DNA from: Lactococcus nasutitermitis | GTDB lineage: Bacteria; Bacillota; Bacilli; Lactobacillales; Streptococcaceae | Assembly: GCF_018403765.1 (NCBI RefSeq) | Contig: NZ_BOVQ01000006.1 | Coordinates: 1 to 64,000, forward strand | Direction: 5' to 3' | DNA: 64,000 nucleotides | In this document: one piece after another, positions 34,905-41,739 of the stretch | How the letters are laid out: the number at the start of each line of letters is the position of its first letter | How positions within the stretch are numbered: the stretch's first letter is position 1 | Program-made: the position numbers and the translations under genes | The notes under the pieces: model-generated | What the model was told of the DNA's origin: nothing | Seen by the model: the letters and a program-made list of their open reading frames with translations, nothing else | Database searches by the model: none

Positions 34905-35648
34905 GTGTTGAAGATAAAAAAAGTTATAATGATACTTTTTCTGAGTGTAATAATAGTAGTAGTGGTATTTGGGTTTATTATCCATTTTAATGGTGAGGCT
35001 ATTGACAATCAGAATACTAAAAATTTATCTAAAAACATTACCTATAAGTCAAATATTAGTGGAAAACATTATTATATCTTGATGGACACAGGTTCTGTAA
35101 ATCAAAATAAAATAGGTGCTTATCAAGGCTGTGAGACGGTTTCGCTTTATAATGCTCTGGTTTATCTCGGAGATACAAAAGGAGAGAGTGTGACAACAGT
35201 TATCAATTCTCTACCTTTTGTTGATTGGGGAGCCAATCCTAATACGGGCTATGCTGGAAATCCTTGGATAACTGATGCGGATATACCAGATGGTGGCTAT
35301 CCAACAATTTGGCCAAATGCTATGATAGAATTTGCTAAAAATTATGACCCAGCTGTAAAAGATATTTCTGGAGCAGATATGAAAACAATCGAAAATGCTA
35401 TCATGGCGGGAAATCCTGTAGAGATGTGGGTGACGATTGGACTTGCGGCTCCTCAGATTACTTATACAGATTATTATGGACATAAAGCGTTGAATAATAC
35501 GCACGCGGTACTTCTGGATGGCTATAACTCTAAAACGGATGAATTTCATGTAACAGACCCTATTGATGGGAAATATTGGAAATCAGTCAGTGTTTTGAGT
35601 TCGATTTATTATGGGACAAATCAATTTGCGATTGAATTGGTGAAATAA
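34905..35648 (+). CDS. Membrane-anchored C39-like peptidase protein
   Basis: This 247-aa protein has one N-terminal membrane helix (about residues 6-28) and an outer domain like Peptidase_C39_2: YILMDTGSVNQNKIGAYQGCETVSLYNALVYLG (candidate catalytic Cys), and NNTHAVLLDGYNSKTDEFHVTDP (candidate His and Asp). The start is GTG at 34905 with AGGAAAGGA upstream. It follows racD by 22 nt, so it is probably in the cross-bridge operon and may act on the cell wall or on secreted peptides; substrate unknown. Confidence 0.75.
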   Translation: MLKIKKVIMILFLSVIIVVVVFGFIIHFNGEAIDNQNTKNLSKNITYKSNISGKHYYILMDTGSVNQNKIGAYQGCETVSLYNALVYLGDTKGESVTTVINSLPFVDWGANPNTGYAGNPWITDADIPDGGYPTIWPNAMIEFAKNYDPAVKDISGADMKTIENAIMAGNPVEMWVTIGLAAPQITYTDYYGHKALNNTHAVLLDGYNSKTDEFHVTDPIDGKYWKSVSVLSSIYYGTNQFAIELVK

Positions 35649-35651
35649 AAA

Positions 35652-35678
35652 TTAGCACTCTATATAAATGAGTGCTAA
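35652..35678. promoter_or_regulatory. CIRCE element (HrcA operator), also a terminator
   Basis: TTAGCACTC-N9-GAGTGCTAA is a perfect CIRCE inverted repeat, followed by TTTTTTT. It therefore serves both as HrcA operator for dnaJ and as terminator for the preceding operon. The last base of the stop codon of the C39 gene is at 35648. Confidence 0.92.
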
Positions 35679-35683
35679 TTTTT

Positions 35684-35712
35684 TTGCTAAAATAAGAAAA
35701 ACGTGATAAAAT
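35684..35712 (+). promoter_or_regulatory. dnaJ promoter
   Basis: TTGCTA (35684-35689), 17-bp spacer, TGATAAAAT with -10 at 35707-35712. The CIRCE element lies just upstream of the -35. Confidence 0.75.
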
Positions 35713-35754
35713 AGTCCTATTGAGAAAAATGATTTTTAAAGGGAAATATTATAA

Positions 35755-36906
35755 ATGAATAATAATGAATTTTACGAGCGACTAGGCGTAGATAAAAATG
35801 CTAGTCAAGATGAAATAAAAAAAGCTTATCGCAAGATGTCTAAAAAATATCACCCAGATGTGAATAAGGAAGCAGATGCTGAAGATAAGTATAAAGATGT
35901 GCAAGAAGCTTATGAAACACTGAGTGATGAGCAAAAACGTGCGGCTTATGACCAATATGGAGCAGCTGGAGCTAATGGTTTTGGTGGTGGCGCTGGTGGT
36001 TTCGGTGGTCAAGGAGGATTTTCTGGATTCTCTGGTGGCGGAGGTTCATTTGGTGGGTTTGAAGATATTTTCTCTAGCTTTTTTGGTGGCGGTGGGGGAC
36101 AAGTTAATCCTACGGCACCTCAACAAGGAGATGATTTACAATATCGAATTAATCTGAAATTTGAAGAAGCTATCTTTGGTGTGGAAAAAGAAGTAAAATA
36201 TAACCGTGAGGAACTTTGCCACACTTGTGGTGGGAATGGCGCTAAACCAGGTACTCAACCGATTACCTGTCAAAAATGTGGTGGTCGTGGCCATATCCAA
36301 GTAGTACGTGATACACCGCTCGGTCGTATGTCAACCAACCAAACCTGTGATGTTTGTCATGGAACAGGTAAGGAAATCAAAGAACCCTGTACAACTTGTC
36401 GTGGTATAGGACATGAAAAAGCTACTCATACAGTGAAGGTGACAGTACCTGCTGGTGTTGAATCTGGTCAACAAATGCGTTTGCAAGGTCAGGGGGATGC
36501 TGGTGTGAATGGTGGCCCTTATGGAGATTTGTATGTGCGTTTCCAAGTCGCTGCTTCGGACAAATTTGAACGTGATGGCAGTGAAATATTCTATAAGATG
36601 CCTGTAGAATTTGTTCAGGCTGCTTTGGGAGATGAGGTTGAAGTGCCAACTGTTCATGGAAATGTTAAGTTAAAAGTCCCTGCTGGAACACAGACTGGTG
36701 CGAATTTCCGATTGAAAGGAAAAGGAGCGCCCAAATTACGTGGTGGTGGAAATGGAGACCAACACGTTATCATCAATATCGTGACTCCTAAAACTCTCAA
36801 TCCTGGACAAAAAGAAGCTTTGCAGGCATTTGCTAAAGCGAGCGGTATTTCTGTAGATGAGCAAAAAGCTGGTTTCTTCGATAAGTTGAAGAAGGGATTT
36901 GAATAA
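35755..36906 (+). CDS. dnaJ: Chaperone DnaJ
   Basis: DnaJ (383 aa) is the Hsp40 partner of DnaK. It has the J domain with HPD (residues 34-36), the Gly/Phe-rich region (about 70-115), four zinc-binding CxxCxGxG-type repeats ([32 protein letters not shown]) and the C-terminal substrate domain. It is transcribed alone from a CIRCE-controlled promoter rather than behind dnaK. A terminator overlaps the promoter of the next gene. Confidence 0.97.
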   Translation: MNNNEFYERLGVDKNASQDEIKKAYRKMSKKYHPDVNKEADAEDKYKDVQEAYETLSDEQKRAAYDQYGAAGANGFGGGAGGFGGQGGFSGFSGGGGSFGGFEDIFSSFFGGGGGQVNPTAPQQGDDLQYRINLKFEEAIFGVEKEVKYNREELCHTCGGNGAKPGTQPITCQKCGGRGHIQVVRDTPLGRMSTNQTCDVCHGTGKEIKEPCTTCRGIGHEKATHTVKVTVPAGVESGQQMRLQGQGDAGVNGGPYGDLYVRFQVAASDKFERDGSEIFYKMPVEFVQAALGDEVEVPTVHGNVKLKVPAGTQTGANFRLKGKGAPKLRGGGNGDQHVIINIVTPKTLNPGQKEALQAFAKASGISVDEQKAGFFDKLKKGFE

Positions 36907-36911
36907 GGTCG

Positions 36912-36940
36912 AAAAAAGTGAGTGGATTGCTCACTTTTTT
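36912..36940 (+). terminator. dnaJ terminator
   Basis: AAAAAAGTGAG-TGGATTG-CTCACTTTTTT. The T-run ends only two bases before the -10 of yqeG. Confidence 0.88.
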
Positions 36941-36942
36941 GT

Positions 36943-36948
36943 TATAAT
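36943..36948 (+). promoter_or_regulatory. yqeG -10, nearly leaderless
   Basis: A perfect TATAAT ends 8 nt before the ATG at 36956, so at most one or two leader bases are expected. There is no ribosome-binding site. Confidence 0.55.
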
Positions 36949-36955
36949 AAATGGT

Positions 36956-37486
36956 ATGAAAATTGATAATTATAAGCCAGATTTTATGGTTGAGGCGGTT
37001 TATCAGCTGGAAGCTAAGAGTTTAATGGCGCAGGGAATTTCTGCTGTGATGGTGGATTTGGATAATACGTTGATCGCTTGGAATAATCCTGATGGTACGC
37101 CAGAATTGCTTGATTGGCTTGATGAGATGCGTAAAAATGAGATTAAGGTGATTGTGGTATCAAATAATAATCATGAACGTGTGGCACGGGCTGTGGAAAA
37201 GTTTGATGTTGATTTTATCAGTCGGGCGATGAAACCTTTTGCTTTGGGGATAAATAAGGCGCTGGCACGATTTGATGAGAAGCCTGAACAGGTCGTTATG
37301 GTAGGCGACCAGTTAATGACGGATATTCGTGCGGCACATCGTGCTGGTGTGAAGTCAATTTTGGTAAAGCCGTTGGTGACTTCGGATGCTTGGAATACGC
37401 AGTTTAATCGTTGGCGCGAACGTCGTGTCTGGAAAAAATTGATTGCGCGTGATGGGGAGCCTGTGTGGAAAGATAAATTGGATTAG
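36956..37486 (+). CDS. yqeG: YqeG-family HAD phosphatase
   Basis: This 176-aa protein matches the YqeG family of HAD IIIA phosphatases: start MKIDNYKPDFMVEAVYQL, motif I VMVDLDNTLIAWN (nucleophile Asp), motif II VSNN, and motif III-IV VMVGDQLMTDI. The start is set by family similarity; a longer frame from 36899 would overlap dnaJ and the terminator. Family members are usually followed by yqeH, aroE and others; here a repeat and a DnaA-box cluster follow instead. Confidence 0.88.
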   Translation: MKIDNYKPDFMVEAVYQLEAKSLMAQGISAVMVDLDNTLIAWNNPDGTPELLDWLDEMRKNEIKVIVVSNNNHERVARAVEKFDVDFISRAMKPFALGINKALARFDEKPEQVVMVGDQLMTDIRAAHRAGVKSILVKPLVTSDAWNTQFNRWRERRVWKKLIARDGEPVWKDKLD

Positions 37487-37493
37487 AAAAAAT

Positions 37494-37597
37494 TTTTTGA
37501 CAGGGCTACAAACTTACAACTTCGTTATAAGTTTCAAACCTTGTCCGAGAAAACTGAGAATAAATTCTATAGCCCCTACGGAAGTTTCGTCAAAAAA
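37494..37597 (+). repeat. ~100-bp structured repeat, copy C
   Basis: The most diverged of the four full copies. Hairpin 1 is kept by changes on both arms (GACAGGG against CCTTGTC, with G-U pairing). It starts about 7 nt after the yqeG stop codon. Confidence 0.85.
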
Positions 37598-37602
37598 TTT
37601 CT

Positions 37603-37742
37603 TGTGGATAAGTTTAATTTTCTGATAAATAGGCAGATTTTGTGTATTTATGGGGAAAATATTGATAGTTTTCCACAGTTTTACACCTAGTTTCCACAGT
37701 TCTGTGGAGAAATGTGGAAAAAATTGTGGATTTTGGGGATAA
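37603..37742. promoter_or_regulatory. DnaA-box cluster
   Basis: Within 140 nt are one perfect box on the minus strand (TGTGGATAA, 37603-37611), four one-mismatch boxes (37669-37677, 37703-37711, 37713-37721, 37734-37742) and two or three weaker ones (37651, 37690, 37725). The region is AT-rich and has no reading frame with a start site. dnaA and dnaN are not near, so it is not the usual oriC; a DnaA-titration or regulatory site is more likely. Confidence 0.75.
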
Positions 37743-37782
37743 TTTTTTTCATTGAGACTTGACAAATGTAAAAAAGAGTAAA

Positions 37783-37814
37783 AAAAGTTTTTGACAAAGC
37801 TGTCAAAAACTTTT
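37783..37814. terminator. zwf terminator built on a palindrome copy
   Basis: AAAAAGTTTTTGACA-AAGC-TGTCAAAAACTTTTT: a dispersed-palindrome variant (core 37788-37809) with extended arms just behind zwf. Confidence 0.8.
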
Positions 37815-37822
37815 TATTTTTA

Positions 37823-39328
37823 TCAGAGCATTCCGTGGTCAATATACCAGAGATCTGGTTGCCAATTCCAAGTGCGTCCATCTTTTTCTAGCAGGTCAAA
37901 TGCTTCTTGAGGCCCCATTGTACGGGCTTTATATGTTGGAAGTTCGGAACTTGTATCGCTGCCCCAAGTTTTGCGGATAACGTCAATAAGTTCCCAAGCA
38001 CGAGCGGCTTCTTCCCAATGTGAAAAGTTAGTACCGTCGCCGTTAAGCACATCAAGGAAGAGTTTTTCGTAGGCTTCAGGAGAATTTCCTAGAAATTCAC
38101 TGTCGTGGCGGAAGCTCAGGCGCATTGGGTCAAGATGGAAACCTTGTCCAGCGGCTTTGCCATTGACCGAGAGTGAAAAGCCTTCGGTCGGTTGGATGTA
38201 AATGGTTAGGACATTTTGCTCGGGAGTTTCATCATTTTCGGCGAAAAGGTTATCCACATCTTTTTTGAAAATGATGTTAATCCTTGTGCCTTTTTCGGTC
38301 ATCCGTTTACCTGAACGGACGTAGAAAGGAACACCAGCCCAGCGCTCATTGTCAATCAAGAACTTGCCAGCGGCGAAAGTTTCGGTGCGACTTGTTGTGG
38401 AAACAGAATCTTCGTCGCGATAGGAAATGTAATTTTCTTCATCAAAAGTTCCAGCAGCATATTGCGCGCGAATAAAGTTGGCTTGTGCTTCGTCAGCTGT
38501 GTATTTGCGGATAGCTTTGAGTGCTTTGACTTTTTCTTGCACGATATGTGTTTCGTCAAATTTTTCAGGTTTTTCCATAGCAATCAAGCTCAGCACTTGC
38601 AATACGTGATTTTGAATCATATCTTTTAGCGCACCAGATGTGTCGTAGTAACCGCCCCGGTCTTCAACACCGATACTTTCGGCAAATGTAATCTGGACAT
38701 TGTCAATATGGCGATTGTTCCAAAGAGATTCAAAAATTGGATTGGCAAAACGGACGGCACTGACGGATTGAATCATTTCCTTGCCAAGATAGTGGTCAAT
38801 ACGGAAAATTTGCTCTTCGGTGAATGATTTTGTCAGGCTATCATTGAGTTCTTTGGCTGTGTCGTAGCTTGTGCCAAAAGGTTTTTCGATGACGATACGT
38901 TCAAAACCTTCGCCAGTCAAAATATTTTCAGATTTGAGATGTTCAGTAATGGTGCCGAAAAATTGCGGTGCCATAGCGAGGAAAAAGACTTGATTGCCTT
39001 GTGTGCTGTATTTTTCGCGAAGTTTTTCGCCAAGATTTTTTAAAGTCACATAATGCGCAACATCGCCGACATCATGACTTTGATAATAGAAGTGGCTAAT
39101 AAAATTGTCTGCTTCACTTTTTGATTTCATCAAGTCCTTGATGGAAGTCAGGACGACATCACGGTAAAAATCGTCTGTCCAAGGGCGGCGAGCAGTCCCA
39201 ATCACGGCGAAGTTTTCAGCAAGCTCGCCTTTTTTATATAAACGAAAAAGAGATGGGTAGAGTTTGCGCTTTGCCAAATCTCCTGTTGCCCCAAAAATTG
39301 TGAAAAGGACAGATTTACTTTCGGTCAT
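37823..39328 (-). CDS. zwf: Glucose-6-phosphate 1-dehydrogenase
   Basis: This 501-aa enzyme converts glucose-6-phosphate to 6-phosphogluconolactone with NADP+. The N-terminal IFGATGDLAKRKLYP (coenzyme site), the catalytic RIDHYLGKEMIQ, and the central VEDRGGYYD are present. Length is normal. AAGGAGAAAAC lies before the ATG. With rpiA elsewhere in the window it feeds the pentose phosphate pathway. Confidence 0.96.
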   Translation of the reverse strand: MTESKSVLFTIFGATGDLAKRKLYPSLFRLYKKGELAENFAVIGTARRPWTDDFYRDVVLTSIKDLMKSKSEADNFISHFYYQSHDVGDVAHYVTLKNLGEKLREKYSTQGNQVFFLAMAPQFFGTITEHLKSENILTGEGFERIVIEKPFGTSYDTAKELNDSLTKSFTEEQIFRIDHYLGKEMIQSVSAVRFANPIFESLWNNRHIDNVQITFAESIGVEDRGGYYDTSGALKDMIQNHVLQVLSLIAMEKPEKFDETHIVQEKVKALKAIRKYTADEAQANFIRAQYAAGTFDEENYISYRDEDSVSTTSRTETFAAGKFLIDNERWAGVPFYVRSGKRMTEKGTRINIIFKKDVDNLFAENDETPEQNVLTIYIQPTEGFSLSVNGKAAGQGFHLDPMRLSFRHDSEFLGNSPEAYEKLFLDVLNGDGTNFSHWEEAARAWELIDVIRKTWGSDTSSELPTYKARTMGPQEAFDLLEKDGRTWNWQPDLWYIDHGML

Positions 39329-39424
39329 GTTTTCTCCTTTTGTAGTTGATAATTTTAATTATAAATGAACATTCACTTAAAGTCAAGGAAGTCATTTTAT
39401 CATGAAATAACTTGTCATTGAACA

Positions 39425-39444
39425 TTTTGACAAAACTGTCAAAA
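39425..39444. repeat. Palindrome copy upstream of zwf
   Basis: TTTTGACAAAACTGTCAAAA in the zwf upstream region; a half-site ATTTGACAG follows at 39459. Confidence 0.65.
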
Positions 39445-39515
39445 GCCCTAGAGAAGTGGATTTGACAGTATTGGTAAACTTAGAGTGTCAATCAAGTTTA
39501 CAGGTACTGTCAACC

Positions 39516-39616
39516 TTTTTGACAGGGTACAAACTTACAACTTCGTTATAAGTTCACCCTGTCCGAGAAGGCTGAGAATAAATTCTCTAGTCCCTACGGC
39601 AGTTCTGTCAAAAAAT
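39516..39616 (+). repeat. ~100-bp structured repeat, copy D
   Basis: It nearly equals copy B (TTTTTGACAGGGT ... CAGTTCTGTCAAAAA). It ends one base before the stop codon of a minus-strand ORF, so it again abuts a gene end, but in the opposite orientation to copies A-C. Confidence 0.9.
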
Positions 39617-39617
39617 T

Positions 39618-39797
39618 TTACACGTCATTTTCGGCGTAATCAATGTAAGTGTCGATGTAATCCATATATTCTTTGGATAATTCGGCTTTCATTTTTTGAA
39701 ATTCCATTTCGCTGTAATCGCGTTCGGCGATTTTTGCGCGGTAAAATGGCAAATTTAATTCTTTTTGTAAACGTGCTTCTAATTCTACTCTGGTCAT
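39618..39797 (-). CDS. 59-aa charged small protein
   Basis: A short frame on the minus strand reads MTRVELEARLQKELNLPF and ends in DTYIDYAENDV. An excellent AAAGGAGG lies 6 nt before its ATG. It is acidic, probably helical, and has no membrane segment. I do not recognise it. It is too short for many gene callers but the ribosome-binding site, codon use and clean ends at both sides argue that it is real. It lies downstream of the SDR gene on the same strand. Confidence 0.65.
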   Translation of the reverse strand: MTRVELEARLQKELNLPFYRAKIAERDYSEMEFQKMKAELSKEYMDYIDTYIDYAENDV

Positions 39798-39864
39798 CGA
39801 GACCTCCTTTTTATATCTATGTCTTACTGATAATTATAGCACAAGCCGGCAGGCAAAAGTAGCA

Positions 39865-39890
39865 TAAAAAACCGTCTGCATGAGACGGTT
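39865..39890 (-). terminator. Terminator behind the SDR gene
   Basis: AACCGTCT-GCATG-AGACGGTT with a T-run on the minus strand, directly behind the SDR stop codon. Confidence 0.85.
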
Positions 39891-39895
39891 GATTT

Positions 39896-40768
39896 TTATT
39901 GCCAATAGTCTTCGTCACCGTAAGCTAGATGTGTCGCGTCTGCTTGATGTGCTTCAAATTCGGCGAGGGCTTCGCGGTAAGTTTTTGTTGCCATTTCATG
40001 AGCATCTGCGCCAAATAGTGCGTTTTGCGGTGGTTTTTCCATGCTTGCGAGTTTGATAAAGTATTTTGCGGCAAGTTCTGGTGAACCTGCTTGACTGTGC
40101 GTTGCACCGCGTGTTTCACTGACATTTTTTGCTTCATGGACAAGCTGATAATCAGCGATTTCATTTTCTGGAGCGACAGCGAAATGTGAACCTGCCGCCC
40201 ATTCAGTTGAAAATCCGCCGGGTTCAACGTTGGTCACGTAAATACCGAGTGGTTCTACTTGTTTGCGCAAGGATTGGAAAAGTCCTTCCATGGCAAATTT
40301 TGAAGCGTGATAGTAGGCAAAAGTTGGGAAAGTTGCCAGTCCGCCGATAGATGTCACGTTGAGAATCCGTCCGCTGCGCGCTTTGCGCATTTGTGGAAGC
40401 ACGGCGATGGTCATATCATTGGCACCCCAAAAATTCGTGTCCATCATGTTGCGGACTTGTGCTTGGTCAGATTCTTCCATTGCGCCAAAGTAACCATAGC
40501 CAGCGTTGTTGACAAGAACGTCAATTTTTCCAAAAGCATCATTTGCTGATTTGACCGCTTTGTCAATCGTTTCTTTCTTTGTCACGTCAAGCGCGACTTT
40601 CAAAACGTTATCTTTTTCAGGCAAGTAATCGAGACTTTCTAGTTTGCGCGCTGTGGCAACGACAGGATAATCTTGTGCAATCAGCTCCTCAACCAGCGCC
40701 CGACCAAAGCCTGAGCTTGTTCCTGTGATGAACCAGACTTGTTTTGTTGTGTTTTCATGTGTTGTCAT
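39896..40768 (-). CDS. Short-chain dehydrogenase/reductase
   Basis: This 290-aa classical SDR has the cofactor motif TGTSSGFGRAL (about residues 15-25), NNAGYG, the catalytic Ser in NVTSIGG, and YYHASKFAMEG with the YxxxK pair. PGGFSTEW follows. The substrate is unknown; such enzymes often reduce aldehydes or ketones. AAGAAGGTAATTGAT precedes the ATG. Its promoter shares an operator with the neighbouring merR gene, so it is probably a MerR-induced enzyme. Confidence 0.85.
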   Translation of the reverse strand: MTTHENTTKQVWFITGTSSGFGRALVEELIAQDYPVVATARKLESLDYLPEKDNVLKVALDVTKKETIDKAVKSANDAFGKIDVLVNNAGYGYFGAMEESDQAQVRNMMDTNFWGANDMTIAVLPQMRKARSGRILNVTSIGGLATFPTFAYYHASKFAMEGLFQSLRKQVEPLGIYVTNVEPGGFSTEWAAGSHFAVAPENEIADYQLVHEAKNVSETRGATHSQAGSPELAAKYFIKLASMEKPPQNALFGADAHEMATKTYREALAEFEAHQADATHLAYGDEDYWQ

Positions 40769-40792
40769 ATCAATTACCTTCTTTCTGAAACC

Positions 40793-40824
40793 ATTATAAA
40801 CCTTGGAGTGCGGACGAATGCAAG
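40793..40824 (-). promoter_or_regulatory. SDR promoter with MerR-type operator
   Basis: On the minus strand TTGCAT and TATAAT are 19 bp apart, the long spacing typical of MerR-activated promoters. The + strand motif CCTTGGAGTGCGGACGAATG (40801-40820, ending CAAG) recurs with few changes at 41251-41274. Confidence 0.65.
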
Positions 40825-40831
40825 AAAAAAG

Positions 40832-40849
40832 TTTGACAGTTCTGTCAAA
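40832..40849. repeat. Palindrome copy behind merR
   Basis: An exact core TTTGACAGTTCTGTCAAA between merR and the SDR promoter, probably the merR terminator. Confidence 0.75.
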
Positions 40850-40851
40850 AA

Positions 40852-41235
40852 TTATTTTTCTTTTGACAGCTCGCCGAGAATTTTTAAATTCGTGTCATAA
40901 ACGCCAATTTTCCAATCCAGATAATCCAGCGCATTTGACAGTTCTGTCAAACGTTGTCGTGCATCTTTGGCTTGCTCAATCAGCATTGTCCGAAGCTCTG
41001 CATCATGTGATTTGCCATCAGTCGCGTCGAGCAACGCGCAATATTTTCGCAAAAAATCAATGCCAATCCCTGCACGTCGCAGTTTTGTGATATATTCCAA
41101 ACGACGTTGATTGGCAGCAGAAAAATCACGATAACCAGATTTATTGCGTGGAATTTTGAGTAATTTTTCTTTTTCATAATAACGGATAGTGTTGGCACTC
41201 AGCCCTGATTTGGCACACATTTCTTTCATATTCAT
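40852..41235 (-). CDS. MerR-family regulator
   Basis: This 127-aa protein has the MerR winged helix (MNMKEMCAKSGLSANTIRYYEKEKLL, then SGYRDFSAANQRRLEYI) and a C-terminal dimerisation helix; no clear metal-binding Cys set, so it probably senses an organic or reactive compound (NmlR/AdhR-like, by inference). The ATG at 41235 lies 7 nt after the -10, so the mRNA is probably leaderless. A palindrome copy inside is read as RLTELSN. Confidence 0.83.
   Translation of the reverse strand: MNMKEMCAKSGLSANTIRYYEKEKLLKIPRNKSGYRDFSAANQRRLEYITKLRRAGIGIDFLRKYCALLDATDGKSHDAELRTMLIEQAKDARQRLTELSNALDYLDWKIGVYDTNLKILGELSKEK
40934..40951. repeat. Palindrome copy inside merR
   Basis: An exact core TTTGACAGTTCTGTCAAA; the coding strand reads Leu-Thr-Glu-Leu-Ser. 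Confidence 0.75.
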
Positions 41236-41241
41236 ACTGAT

Positions 41242-41274
41242 ATTATAACACCTTTGAGTGCGCACGACGGCAAG
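41242..41274 (-). promoter_or_regulatory. merR promoter with MerR-type operator
   Basis: The minus-strand TATAAT is at 41242-41247. The + strand motif CCTTTGAGTGCGCACGACGG (41251-41270, ending CAAG) closely matches the operator of the SDR gene, suggesting autoregulation. Confidence 0.6.
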
Positions 41275-41280
41275 TAAAAT

Positions 41281-41336
41281 TTTTTGACAGAACTGTCAAA
41301 AAATTCTCTTACCCCTACGGCAAAACTGTCAAAAAT
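41281..41336 (+). repeat. Truncated structured repeat, copy E
   Basis: An exact palindrome (41281-41302) is followed by TTCTCTTACCCCTACGGCA and CTGTCAAAAA, that is, only the 3' part of the ~100-bp repeat. Confidence 0.7.
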
Positions 41337-41374
41337 AATAAATGCAATTTTTTTGCTAAAAATCCTATTTTAAG

Positions 41375-41403
41375 TTGACCAAATCAAAAAATAGTGGTAA
41401 AAT
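41375..41403 (+). promoter_or_regulatory. his operon promoter
   Basis: TTGACC (41375-41380), 17-bp spacer, TGGTAAAAT with -10 at 41398-41403. It drives the T-box leader. Confidence 0.75.
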
Positions 41404-41409
41404 TTAGAT

Positions 41410-41670
41410 AATTTAAAATAATAACTAAAAGGTAAAAAAGTAATTAAATTGTTGTTTGTATAGAGAGTCTCGTAGCTGGAAAAGAGATCAAACTCATTTG
41501 ATGAAACACACTTATCATAATTTTTCGTGCCAAATCACGGACGTTTGTTCACGTTAAGACTGGAGTTTCCCACAACTCACCGAGGTGTATTTTGTGAAAA
41601 ATACACGAAAAAAGGTGGAACCACGTCCCAGCCGTCCTTTAAGCATAGCGCTTTTAGGCGGCTTTTTTGT
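41410..41670 (+). promoter_or_regulatory. T-box riboswitch leader of the his operon
   Basis: The conserved T-box AAGGTGGAACCACG (41612-41625), the AGAGAG element at 41461, GATGAAACACAC in the specifier region (CAC = His possible), and a terminator hairpin (41630-41668: AGCCGTCC...GGCGGCTTTTTT) that can alternatively pair as antiterminator. T-box leaders allow readthrough when the cognate tRNA is uncharged. The base after TGG is A, which would not pair with C73 of tRNA-His. Confidence 0.88.
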
Positions 41671-41739
41671 CTAAATTTTTGCGTAATGTACTGAATTTTA
41701 ATAAAAAATAAATGGACAATAAAGTCAAAGGAGAAAAAA

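Noticed and set aside
37603-37742. Chromosomal origin of replication
   Set aside because: The DnaA boxes alone suggest it, but dnaA, dnaN, rpmH and a typical unwinding element are absent, and the flanks are yqeG and zwf.
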